The translations under genes and the position numbers were made by a program. 64,000 nt of DNA from Acidobacteriota bacterium (GTDB taxonomy: Bacteria > Acidobacteriota > Terriglobia > Terriglobales > Acidobacteriaceae): assembly GCA_021792795.1 (NCBI GenBank), contig JAJYUB010000004.1, positions 57,738 through 121,737 on the forward strand, in the 5' to 3' direction. Under the pieces are notes generated by a model that was not told the DNA's origin, did no database searches, and worked only from the letters and a program-made list of their open reading frames with translations. Shown here in pieces: positions 1-7,747 of this stretch; within the stretch, counting starts at the first letter, position 1, and every line of letters begins with the position of its first letter.

Positions 1-170
1 CGAGAGCGAAACGCGATGACGCGTTCAATCAGTTCCCGGGTGGATTCGGTGACGACGATTTTATCGCCTGTCACCAGCGTGATGACCGTGTCCGGACTTG
101 CTTCCGCATAACGAATCAGGTCGCTGTTGACGACCATGTGTTCTCCGTTGAGCCGTGTCAGTTCAATCAT
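1..170 (-). CDS. flbD: FlbD-family flagellar protein (3' end outside window)
   Basis: The visible 56 residues begin MIELTRLNGEHMVVNSDLI and continue with a TVITLVTGDKIVVTEST segment, the typical pattern of FlbD, a short (60-80 aa) protein of flagellar loci whose exact role is poorly defined. The start at 170 is preceded by GAAGGGAAG at Shine-Dalgarno distance. The gene runs off the left edge, so its last few residues are not seen. It is divergent from the flagellin gene, which fits a flagellar cluster continuing to the left of the window. Confidence 0.85.
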   Translation of the reverse strand, partial: MIELTRLNGEHMVVNSDLIRYAEASPDTVITLVTGDKIVVTESTRELIERVIAFRS

Positions 171-316
171 GATCGGTGCTTCCCTTCAGCGGTGCCCCAT
201 CAATAGGTCTATCGGCGCGGAGCGGAAAAAGATGATCCATGAGAGGCGAACTCGAGCATCTGTCTCCTGCGAATTGCGGTGGGCAAGAAAAATCAGATAT
301 TTTTCGCGAGAAAACA

Positions 317-343
317 TAAAGTGCGGGTACGCCGGGTCGATGA
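317..343 (+). promoter_or_regulatory. Sigma-28 (FliA)-like promoter for flagellin
   Basis: TAAA at 317-320, a 15-nt spacer and GTCGATGA at 336-343 match the flagellar sigma-28 pattern TAAA-N15-GCCGATAA with two mismatches in the -10 part. It lies about 130 nt upstream of the flagellin start, leaving a long leader. The rest of 171-473 holds no gene that I can support. Confidence 0.5.
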
Positions 344-473
344 AAGGGGTGAGCACGAGGTTCCTGACCATGGAAGCCCTCGAAGCCGCCTCACTCGAAT
401 CGGAGTTGAGCCGGCAGACCGGGCAGGGGGCGGGAGGCTCGCAAGTAAAACCATCTCAACAGGAGCCAATCGT

Positions 474-1997
474 ATGTCATTAGGTGTCTTAAATAATATC
501 TCCGCAATCTATGCGGAAAATAACCTGAACCAGACCAACGCCAGCTTGCAGAACACGCTGACGCAGCTTTCGTCTGGCTCGCGCATCAACTCCGGCGCCG
601 ACGACGCTGCTGGCCTTTCGCTGGCCAACGGTCTCGGTGCGAATTCCGCGGCCCTCACCCAGTCCGCAACCAACGCAAGCAGCGGCGTTGGACTGCTGCA
701 GGTGGCGGATGGCGCTCTCTCACAGGTCACCAACCTGCTCAACCGCGCCGTCACACTGGCGACGGAAGCATCCAACGGGACGCTCAACAGCTCCCAGGAC
801 GCGGCAGCCAATCAGGAGTATCAGTCGATCCTGGCTGAAGTGAACAATATCGGTTCCACCTCCAGCTTCAACGGTGTGGCCGTTTTTGGCTCGACCACGG
901 CGATCTTCACCGGAGACGCCTCGGCGATCGGTTCCAGTGTCGACACGCTGAGCATCAAAGCATTGACCTCCGCCAGCGTCGGCGACGTTGGAGGAACCAT
1001 CGGTTCGGCGACCACAGCCAATATCTACACCGGCGCTGGCGTGTTGTCGACGGCAACAACTGCGGCGACAACCAGTATGACATTCCAGACAGCACCCACC
1101 TACGGGAATATCGCGGGTACGGTTGCTGGAAATACGGAAACATTTACGGCATCCTCGGCTGCCGATACCTTTACCCTGGGCGCAAATGCCTTTAGCGGCA
1201 CGGCAACCAACACCGCCATCACAACGCCTACAACTTTGGCAGGGATTGCTGCCGCCTTGAATGCTCAAGCTACATTCGATCACAGCGCCAATACAGTTTC
1301 GTTTGTGGCATCGGTGAACAGTGCTGGGACAGCACTCACGATCACATCGAATGGTACGACACCTACAGCACCTACAGCAGCTACGCTGACGGCAGCCACC
1401 ACTGGCGCGACTGTAAGCATAGGGGCTGGATCGACGGTAGCAAACGTGGCCAGCGCTATCAACAGCGCCAATCTCACCGGCATTTCTGCCACTGTAACGA
1501 CGGCTGGCGGATATTCCAGCCTGGTGGTAACGGATAATGGCGGAGCACTGCAAAGCTTCACCGGCAACGGTGCGGCAGATAACGGACTGAGCAGCGCCAA
1601 TGGCTTTGGCGCTACTTCTGCCGCTTTCACGGCCAGCGGCGGCGCGGCCACCAACGGTATCTCATATACCGAAGGCACCGGCACGAACCTGAGCTCCACG
1701 GACCTCAGCAATTCGACCGATGCGCAAGCGGCGCTGACGGCCGTCAGTTCAGCCATATCCGATGTGGCCGCCCAGCGCGGTTATCTGGGATCGCAGATCA
1801 ACACGTTGAATGCCGCGGCGAACGTCGCGAGCACGGAGCAGACCAACGTCATTTCGGCGCAGAACAATATCATGGCGACCGACTACGGCCAGGCTACCTC
1901 CGACCTGTCCAAGTACCAGATTCTGAGCCAGACCGGCATCAGCGCCCTGGCCCAGGCCAACACGGTGCAGCAGGAAGTGTTGAAGCTGCTGCAATAG
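474..1997 (+). CDS. fliC: Flagellin
   Basis: This 507-residue protein is the structural subunit of the flagellar filament, exported through the flagellar type III apparatus. The N-terminal D0/D1 helices are clear (NNLNQTNASLQNTLTQLSSG, then RINSGADDAAGLSLANGL), and the C-terminal D1/D0 part ends with SKYQILSQTGISALAQAN and a short LLQ tail. The middle (about residues 150-430) is a Ser/Thr/Ala-rich variable domain. An upstream in-frame ATG at 279 would add 65 arginine-rich residues unlike any flagellin; ATG 474 has AGGAG nine bases upstream and gives the normal N-terminus. A sigma-28-like promoter lies upstream and a strong hairpin follows the stop. Confidence 0.95.
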   Translation: MSLGVLNNISAIYAENNLNQTNASLQNTLTQLSSGSRINSGADDAAGLSLANGLGANSAALTQSATNASSGVGLLQVADGALSQVTNLLNRAVTLATEASNGTLNSSQDAAANQEYQSILAEVNNIGSTSSFNGVAVFGSTTAIFTGDASAIGSSVDTLSIKALTSASVGDVGGTIGSATTANIYTGAGVLSTATTAATTSMTFQTAPTYGNIAGTVAGNTETFTASSAADTFTLGANAFSGTATNTAITTPTTLAGIAAALNAQATFDHSANTVSFVASVNSAGTALTITSNGTTPTAPTAATLTAATTGATVSIGAGSTVANVASAINSANLTGISATVTTAGGYSSLVVTDNGGALQSFTGNGAADNGLSSANGFGATSAAFTASGGAATNGISYTEGTGTNLSSTDLSNSTDAQAALTAVSSAISDVAAQRGYLGSQINTLNAAANVASTEQTNVISAQNNIMATDYGQATSDLSKYQILSQTGISALAQANTVQQEVLKLLQ

Positions 1998-2014
1998 TCC
2001 CTCCTCCACCGGGT

Positions 2015-2040
2015 CGGAGGCAGTTCCCCACCTGCCTCCG
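2015..2040 (+). terminator. Hairpin after flagellin
   Basis: CGGAGGCAG at 2015-2023 pairs perfectly with CTGCCTCCG at 2032-2040 around an 8-nt loop. It begins 18 nt after the flagellin stop. There is no long T run, so it may act as a 3' stabiliser as well as a terminator. Confidence 0.6.
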
Positions 2041-2056
2041 GCACCGCATTTCTCAG

Positions 2057-2072
2057 CAAAGTCTTAGGGGCC
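2057..2072 (+). promoter_or_regulatory. Shared 16-nt motif upstream of fliD
   Basis: CAAAGTCTTAGGGGCC occurs here, again with one mismatch upstream of the hybrid kinase (14236-14251, minus strand), and in shorter form (GTCTTAGGGGACC) upstream of the EAL-HDOD gene at 5278-5290. All three lie in leaders of flagellar or signalling genes. Function unknown. Confidence 0.35.
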
Positions 2073-2138
2073 GCGACGAAAATGGCCTGTTGCTTGCTTT
2101 TCTTACGGGGCAAGCAGAAATATCTGGCGAGGGTTACG

Positions 2139-3824
2139 ATGGGCACTCCGGTTGGAATTTCCTTTGGATCGCCGACCAGCGGTCAGGGCTTCAATGTCGC
2201 GAGTACCGTGAGTCAAATCACGGCCAGCATGCAGGCCGTCGAAACTCCATGGAACAACCAGTTGACGCAGTTGAAGAGCGAAGATACGGTCTACACCCAG
2301 TTGGGTACGGACTTGTCGAATCTGACCACGAGTCTGCAGACGCTGACAAATTTTCAAGGCATTCTGGAGTCCAAGCAGGGATCCAGTTCCAACACCAATG
2401 TCTTGCAACTGCTGTCCGCCAGCAACACGGCCCTCGCTGGCAGCCATACCGTAACGGTTAATAGTTTGGCGCAAACAGCCTCGTATTATTCCGAAAACTT
2501 TTCCAATCCCAACGATCTGGTCAATGGCAGTCTGACGCTGACCGTGAACGGCGGGTCGCCTGTTACCATCAACACGGCCTCTGGTGGAGAAACCATCGCG
2601 CAAATTGCCTCGGATGTAAACAATGCGAACGCGGGCGTGACGGCCAACATCATTACAGATTCCGGTGGGTCAAGATTGTCCCTGGTCAGCAATGCCAGCG
2701 GCACGACAGGAAATTTTACCGTCGGCACCACGCTGACGGATGCGACGAACACCTCGAACATTATTTCCTTCACCCAGGCGCAAGCTGGGTCGAATGCTTC
2801 CTTTGTCGTGGACGGTATTAGCGAGACCAGCGCCTCGAATACGGTGACGAATGCGATCCCTGGCGTCAGCTTTCAGTTGCTCTCCGCCGCGTCCAGCAGT
2901 CCGGTACAGGTGGAAATTGCCAATAACAATACGGCGGTGGAAGCGGCAGTGCAGAGCTTTGTTTCTGCCTACAATACCGCGCTAACGGATCTAAATGCCC
3001 AGGAAGGCAATACCAGTACGGGTGCGCCAGAACCGCTTTTCGGCAACCCGACGGTCGCTCTTTTGCAGTCCCAATTGCAATCGGCGATGACGTACATCGT
3101 TCCTTCTGGCCTAACGGCCACGGGGAGTCAGAGCACGGGCTATACCTTCACGGCGCCTTCCGCAACGGACACATACACGGCGGCAGCGGGAACCTTTGGG
3201 ACGGGAGCCAGTGGCACAGGATCAAGCGCTGCGATCACGACACCTTCGACCTTAACGCAGATTGCCGCAGATCTGAATGCATCCGGCACGGGCTACTCCG
3301 CTACGTTGAATTCAACGAATACCGCCATGACAGTGACGGCATCTTCCTCAACGCCTGCCACGTTGGCGTCCACGGCCCCGACACTGTCAGCCGGCGGAAG
3401 CGGCAGCATCTCCTCCATGACGCAGCTTGGTATCACGGTCAACAACGATGGAACGCTCACGCTCAATGTATCCGCATTGGACGCTACGTTGAACAGTAAC
3501 TATCAAGACGTGGTGAACTTTTTGCAGCCCAGCCCGACCTACACGTCCTTTGGCGGCAACTTTACAGCGGTGTTGAATAACCTGGGAACCCAGGCCCCCA
3601 ACGGCTCTATCTATCTGGCTCTGCAATCCAATCAGTCGACAGAATCCACGCTCAACACGGACATCACCAATGAGAACGCCCTGATCGCCCAGCAAACGCA
3701 GACGCTGACGACAGAGCTGAACCAGGCAAATTTCACGCTCACGGAAATTCCGCAGCAACTGAGCTATGTCAACGAACTCTATAGTTCCTACAGCGGCTAC
3801 AATATCAATCCGAATTTTGGATGA
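2139..3824 (+). CDS. fliD: Flagellar filament cap protein FliD
   Basis: The 561-residue product matches the layout of FliD (HAP2), which caps the filament tip and folds incoming flagellin. The N-terminal FliD_N region (about 10-110) contains the heptad-like stretch SQITASMQAVETPWNNQLTQ and the C-terminal region (about 240-550) has the helical end before SYVNELYSSYSGY. A Ser/Thr/Ala-rich insert lies near residues 330-430. ATG 2139 was chosen over ATG 2082 because GGCGAGGG lies just before it and MGTPVGISFGSPTSGQGFNV is a natural FliD start. The gene sits between flagellin and fliS, the usual export-chaperone context. Confidence 0.92.
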   Translation: MGTPVGISFGSPTSGQGFNVASTVSQITASMQAVETPWNNQLTQLKSEDTVYTQLGTDLSNLTTSLQTLTNFQGILESKQGSSSNTNVLQLLSASNTALAGSHTVTVNSLAQTASYYSENFSNPNDLVNGSLTLTVNGGSPVTINTASGGETIAQIASDVNNANAGVTANIITDSGGSRLSLVSNASGTTGNFTVGTTLTDATNTSNIISFTQAQAGSNASFVVDGISETSASNTVTNAIPGVSFQLLSAASSSPVQVEIANNNTAVEAAVQSFVSAYNTALTDLNAQEGNTSTGAPEPLFGNPTVALLQSQLQSAMTYIVPSGLTATGSQSTGYTFTAPSATDTYTAAAGTFGTGASGTGSSAAITTPSTLTQIAADLNASGTGYSATLNSTNTAMTVTASSSTPATLASTAPTLSAGGSGSISSMTQLGITVNNDGTLTLNVSALDATLNSNYQDVVNFLQPSPTYTSFGGNFTAVLNNLGTQAPNGSIYLALQSNQSTESTLNTDITNENALIAQQTQTLTTELNQANFTLTEIPQQLSYVNELYSSYSGYNINPNFG

Positions 3825-3847
3825 CGCGACAAAGGGAAGGCAGTGCA

Positions 3848-4342
3848 ATGAATTATCAGGAGCAAACCCTGGCGGTGATGAACAGCGTGGACCTGGTGGT
3901 GGCGCTGTACGACGGGATGGTCCGCTTTTTGTATCGAGCGATCGCGAGAGTCGAAGCCGGGGATGTCGCAGGACGCCGCGAATCGATCCGCTACGTGCTG
4001 GAGATTCTGACCTATCTGCAGGCCCGTCTTCGCCCCGACATTGGCGGCCAGCCGGCGGTAGCGCTGGCGGAATTCTACGCGGCCATGTATGCCCAGTGCG
4101 TGCGCGGCTCCAGGGATGCCTCCATACCTCTGCTGGAACAATCGATCCGCGACATCATGAACGTTCGCGAGGCATGGAATCAGCTTTCCCTGAACGATCC
4201 TCATGAGGATGCGAAACCGAGAAGACACGAGCGAGTCGAGTCTACCTCCTCGACCTTTCAGTCGGCAGGTCGATCCGAAACCGATGCGGCTGTTCTTGCG
4301 TCGCCATGGATGGAAACGGAATCTCGCCGCTGGTCGGCTTAG
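3848..4342 (+). CDS. fliS: Flagellin chaperone FliS
   Basis: FliS binds the C-terminus of unassembled flagellin in the cytoplasm and prevents premature polymerisation. The 164-residue product begins with the family pattern MNYQEQTLAVMNSVDLVVAL followed by YDGMVRFLYRAIARVEAGD, and the four-helix core ends near residue 125; the remaining 40 residues are a low-complexity tail. ATG 3848 is preceded by AAGGGAAGG. An ATG at 3821 overlaps the fliD stop as ATGA, so a slightly longer coupled form is possible. Gene order fliC-fliD-fliS supports the call. Confidence 0.9.
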   Translation: MNYQEQTLAVMNSVDLVVALYDGMVRFLYRAIARVEAGDVAGRRESIRYVLEILTYLQARLRPDIGGQPAVALAEFYAAMYAQCVRGSRDASIPLLEQSIRDIMNVREAWNQLSLNDPHEDAKPRRHERVESTSSTFQSAGRSETDAAVLASPWMETESRRWSA

Positions 4343-4402
4343 AAGGGCATTATGCTGCGGCCACAACGAAAGAGGCTCCGTCACAATCCTAGGACCGGAG
4401 TT

Positions 4403-5230
4403 TCAATTTGTAGAAAGCCACCAATCGGAACCGGCGCACCAGCAACTGGCGTCCGGCGCATTGTCTCGATGGAGAGACTTTACTTCGCTCCATTTGCCGT
4501 TACGGAACGCTTGCGCAAGTCTCTCCTCCATTGCCGGATCGCGCGCGCCAATACAGGGAACAAATTGTGCCTGCAAAAGAAAACGAGCCGGGAAAATTCC
4601 ACCCTCGCGCCTGGTGACAAGCAGCGTGGCCCCGCCCCCGACAGCAGCCGTGAGAGGAAAGAGCAGTCGTCCGTCGATTTGCAACGCGTCCAGCCAGACG
4701 CCCATTGGCTCCGTAGCGCCGGCGTTCACATACAGTACATCGCACGGCGGAATCGGCCCTTCCGCGCCGGAGCGAGAATGGACCGAAACGTTGGGAAACT
4801 CTGCCAGGTTGCATTTTGCCCGTTGCGCGAGGTGCGGTTCAATTTCATACGCGTCCACCGTTCCCGTCTCTCCCACCAACTTTGCCAGCAGCGTCGTATA
4901 GTAGCCGGTGCCCGCGCCAATGTGGACGACGCGTTCACCTTTCTTCGGCGCCAGCGCGGCCAGGCAGAAGGCGTGCAATGTCGGCTGGCCATTGTTGAGC
5001 GGCGCCTGGGCGCCGAGGGACACCACCACGTCCTGATACAGAAATGCAGGGTCGTCGGAAGGCGAATCGACATAGCCGGAGCGGGTAAAAATTTTCCAGG
5101 GCGGGTCTCCGACAAACTTCTCCCGTGGCGTCGACGCCAAAGCGTCCTGAAGTTCACTTCCCGGAGGTATGCCGGCGTTGGCCGTTATCATGTCCGCGTA
5201 GAACAATCTGAACGCTTGCAAGCGGTCCAT
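4403..5230 (-). CDS. pcm: Protein-L-isoaspartate O-methyltransferase-like protein
   Basis: The 275-residue protein has a class I SAM-binding core with motif VVHIGAGTGYYTTLLAKLVG near residue 110 and an upstream PREKFVG...YVDSPSDD region as in Pcm enzymes, which methylate isoaspartyl residues in damaged proteins. The region between (PAFLYQDVVVSLGAQAPLNN) replaces the usual ISQPY substrate loop, so substrate specificity may differ. The start at 5230 has GGAGAAGGAAG directly upstream; an in-frame ATG seven codons earlier lacks a site. It is convergent with fliS and divergent from the EAL-HDOD gene. Confidence 0.75.
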   Translation of the reverse strand: MDRLQAFRLFYADMITANAGIPPGSELQDALASTPREKFVGDPPWKIFTRSGYVDSPSDDPAFLYQDVVVSLGAQAPLNNGQPTLHAFCLAALAPKKGERVVHIGAGTGYYTTLLAKLVGETGTVDAYEIEPHLAQRAKCNLAEFPNVSVHSRSGAEGPIPPCDVLYVNAGATEPMGVWLDALQIDGRLLFPLTAAVGGGATLLVTRREGGIFPARFLLQAQFVPCIGARDPAMEERLAQAFRNGKWSEVKSLHRDNAPDASCWCAGSDWWLSTN

Positions 5231-5277
5231 CTTCCTTCTCCAAATGCGCAATCATCGAGTGTAACATCCCATTTCGC

Positions 5278-5290
5278 GTCTTAGGGGACC
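5278..5290 (+). promoter_or_regulatory. Copy of the GTCTTAGG motif upstream of EAL-HDOD gene
   Basis: GTCTTAGGGGACC lies 20 nt upstream of the start codon and is related to the 16-nt motifs before fliD and the hybrid kinase. The last bases can pair with the following CGGTCCC, giving a small hairpin in the leader. Confidence 0.3.
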
Positions 5291-5310
5291 ACGGTCCCAA
5301 GAAGGGTTCC

Positions 5311-6582
5311 ATGCAGCCGACACATTCATCCGCGAACGCGAATCTTTCGGACCGCCCCAAACCCGCGCCCGCGCGGCACTTTGCGCGGCAGCCGATTTTC
5401 GACCGGCAGCAACAGGTCTTTGGGTACGAATTTCTGTATCGTTCCGGCGGGCAAAACCACTTCTGTGCCGCATCTGCCTGCGAGTCGGACTCCGCCACTC
5501 GGATGATGGTGGACAACTCCGTCCTCTACGACTTTGAGTCGCTGGCAACCCGCGGGAAGGCTTTTCTCAACTGCACGCGGGAGTCGCTACTCTCTGGCCT
5601 TGTCACGCTTTTACCGGCCCGCTCTACGGTACTCGAGATTGTCGAGGACATCGAGCCCGACAGCGAGGTCCTGGAAGCCTGTCTCGGACTCCGCAATCTG
5701 GGGTATCGATTCTCACTGGACGATTTTGCGCCTCGCCCTGGGCTGGAGCGGTTCCTTCCCTTCGCCGACTACATCAAGATCGATTTCCGCCTGAGCAATG
5801 CCTCGCACAGGGCGGAAATACGCCGCTTCCTCGAAGGTTGCAATGCCCGCCTGATCGCCGAAAAGGTGGAAGAGCACGAGGAGTTTTCTGTTGCCGTCGA
5901 AGAGGGGTTCGACCTGTTCCAGGGCTACTTCTTCTGCCGGCCGGACGTCCTTGCGCGGAACCGCATTCCAGCGAACCATCTGTCGTATATTCAAATACTC
6001 GCAGCCGTAAGCCAGCCATTGTTCGATTGGCACAAGATTGAGAAACTGGTCCGCCAGGAGCCCTCTCTTTGTTATCGCCTGCTGCGGCTGGTCAACAGCG
6101 CAAACTATGCGCTGCGTTACGAGATTTCTTCCATTGAAAGGGCCCTCATCGTTGTTGGAGAGGAGCATTTCCGTAAGTTGGTGGCGGTTGCCATCACCGG
6201 CGAATTCGGCAAAGGCCACCCTTCGGAACTGGTCCGCCAGGCATTGCAACGGGCCAGCTTTTGCGAGATGGCCGCCACCCATCTGAACGAGGACCCCACA
6301 GAGCAGTACTTGTTCGGACTGCTCTCGCTGATGCCGGTCCTATTGGATGTTCCCATGCCGCGGATTGTCGATATGCTCCCCTTGCGGGCCGTCGTCAAGG
6401 ACGCGCTGATAGGGGAGGCGAACGAAGTCGGACGCGCACTCGGCTGCCTCCACAAATATCAGGCAGGCGAGTGGGAATGCCTGGGTTGCGATGGGGCCTT
6501 CGTGGATCCGGAGCAGATGCACGAACTCTACCGCAGGTCGCTGCTTTGGGCCGAGGAATGCACGGCTTCTCAGAACTGCTGA
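5311..6582 (+). CDS. EAL-HDOD signalling protein (YuxH type)
   Basis: The 423-residue protein joins an EAL-type domain (about 22-215) to an HDOD domain (about 220-400), the arrangement of YuxH/CdgJ proteins that link c-di-GMP to motility. The N-terminal FARQPIFDRQQQVFGYEFLY has EFL in place of EAL. LDDFAPRPGLERFLP, IKIDF, LIAEKVE and GFDLFQGYFFCRP are present, but the ELTE-type metal site reads EIVEDIE and the DDFGTG loop is altered, so catalytic activity is uncertain and a binding role is possible. The HDOD part carries LCYRLLRLVNSANYALR. AGAAGGG precedes the start. It lies next to two REC-GGDEF genes. Confidence 0.82.
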   Translation: MQPTHSSANANLSDRPKPAPARHFARQPIFDRQQQVFGYEFLYRSGGQNHFCAASACESDSATRMMVDNSVLYDFESLATRGKAFLNCTRESLLSGLVTLLPARSTVLEIVEDIEPDSEVLEACLGLRNLGYRFSLDDFAPRPGLERFLPFADYIKIDFRLSNASHRAEIRRFLEGCNARLIAEKVEEHEEFSVAVEEGFDLFQGYFFCRPDVLARNRIPANHLSYIQILAAVSQPLFDWHKIEKLVRQEPSLCYRLLRLVNSANYALRYEISSIERALIVVGEEHFRKLVAVAITGEFGKGHPSELVRQALQRASFCEMAATHLNEDPTEQYLFGLLSLMPVLLDVPMPRIVDMLPLRAVVKDALIGEANEVGRALGCLHKYQAGEWECLGCDGAFVDPEQMHELYRRSLLWAEECTASQNC

Positions 6583-6596
6583 TCGCCCAAGACGAC

Positions 6597-7565
6597 TCAA
6601 TCGATCGACGTTGTAAGCCGACGCAACTCGGGGGAGACCGTTTCTGCGGTCTTGATTTCTCCTCCGATGCGGACCGAATTATGCCCTTGTTGCTTCGCCA
6701 GCGAGAGCGACCGTTCCGCCTCCCGCAGAACAATCAGCGGCGAGCGTCCTAAACTGACGGCAACACTGATGCACGCCGTCATCGAGATTTCATTCCCCTC
6801 AACCATAAAGGGCCGGTTGGCGATGGCGAGACGAATCCTCTCCGCTTTCGCGGCCGCTTCGGGGGCTGAACAGCCGGGCAACGCGATGAGGAATTCGTCG
6901 CCTGCGTAGCGGCCCAGCATGTCATAGCTGCGCAACTGCCGGCGCAACCGATTGGCAAGCAGCTTCAACAGCTTGTCCGCTATGTTAGAGCTATATTTCA
7001 GGTTCACGCTCGTAAAGTCGTCGATATCGACCAGTATAAGACTGACGGGTATTTGCAGGCGCTGCACGCGGTCGGTCTCTTTGAAGATCAGGTCCAGAAT
7101 GGCTTCCCGCCGCCAGGCCCCCGTAAGCGGGTCGTGGGTGGAGTGGAATTCCATTGCCATCGCGGAGTCGCTCAATTCCGCGTACAGGCTCTGTACACGC
7201 TCCCCGGTGCGAATGCGCATTCTAAGGTCCTGAAGATCGACGGGCTTGACAAGGAATTCATCGATGCCCGCGTCCGTGGCCATGACCACTTCCTCCGCGC
7301 TTGGGCTCGCGCTCATCAACATAAGCCAAAGCTGCCGTCTGCGCAGGCGGCGTCGAATTTCAAGCCCGATTTCAAGTCCCGTCATCGGGGTGAGGGATGA
7401 ACTCATGAGCGCCATTTCGGGCGTATTCGGCTCTTGCAGGCGCTGCAATGTTGTCAGGCCGCTCGTATGCACTTCAACGGAGTAGTGCAGGAGATGGAGG
7501 TACTGCTGGAGTTGCTCGATGTGTTCCGGGTTGTCTTCTGCCAGCAGGATACGGCGCTTATGCAT
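6597..7565 (-). CDS. REC-GGDEF protein with a degenerate receiver
   Basis: The 322-residue protein has a receiver-like domain (1-120) and a GGDEF domain (about 140-310), the PleD-type layout of diguanylate cyclases. The acidic pair E10/D11 and K107 are present, but the phospho-acceptor aspartate is replaced by serine (ALMSSSLTPMTG, S55). The cyclase motif is AGDEF (221-225) with an intact inhibitory RxxD site (RSYD, 212-215). The nucleotide-binding segment is unusual (FTSVNLKYSSNIAD instead of FKxINDxxGHxxGD), so activity is doubtful. The start at 7565 follows GAAGGGAAACC. It ends 14 nt beyond the convergent EAL-HDOD gene. Confidence 0.82.
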   Translation of the reverse strand: MHKRRILLAEDNPEHIEQLQQYLHLLHYSVEVHTSGLTTLQRLQEPNTPEMALMSSSLTPMTGLEIGLEIRRRLRRRQLWLMLMSASPSAEEVVMATDAGIDEFLVKPVDLQDLRMRIRTGERVQSLYAELSDSAMAMEFHSTHDPLTGAWRREAILDLIFKETDRVQRLQIPVSLILVDIDDFTSVNLKYSSNIADKLLKLLANRLRRQLRSYDMLGRYAGDEFLIALPGCSAPEAAAKAERIRLAIANRPFMVEGNEISMTACISVAVSLGRSPLIVLREAERSLSLAKQQGHNSVRIGGEIKTAETVSPELRRLTTSID

Positions 7566-7747
7566 CGTTGGTTTCCCTTCGGTCCTCATAAGGGATCATC
7601 GGCAGCCTGCGGTGGAAGATGAGAACGGGGAGTTTTCGCGCGGTCTGAGGATCGCCGGGGCCACACGGAGGGGGCCAGTTCACCTCGGAGAGAGGCTTTG
7701 TTCGATCGAATACAAGAAGTGCCGCGGCGAGCGACAACCGGCGTCGC

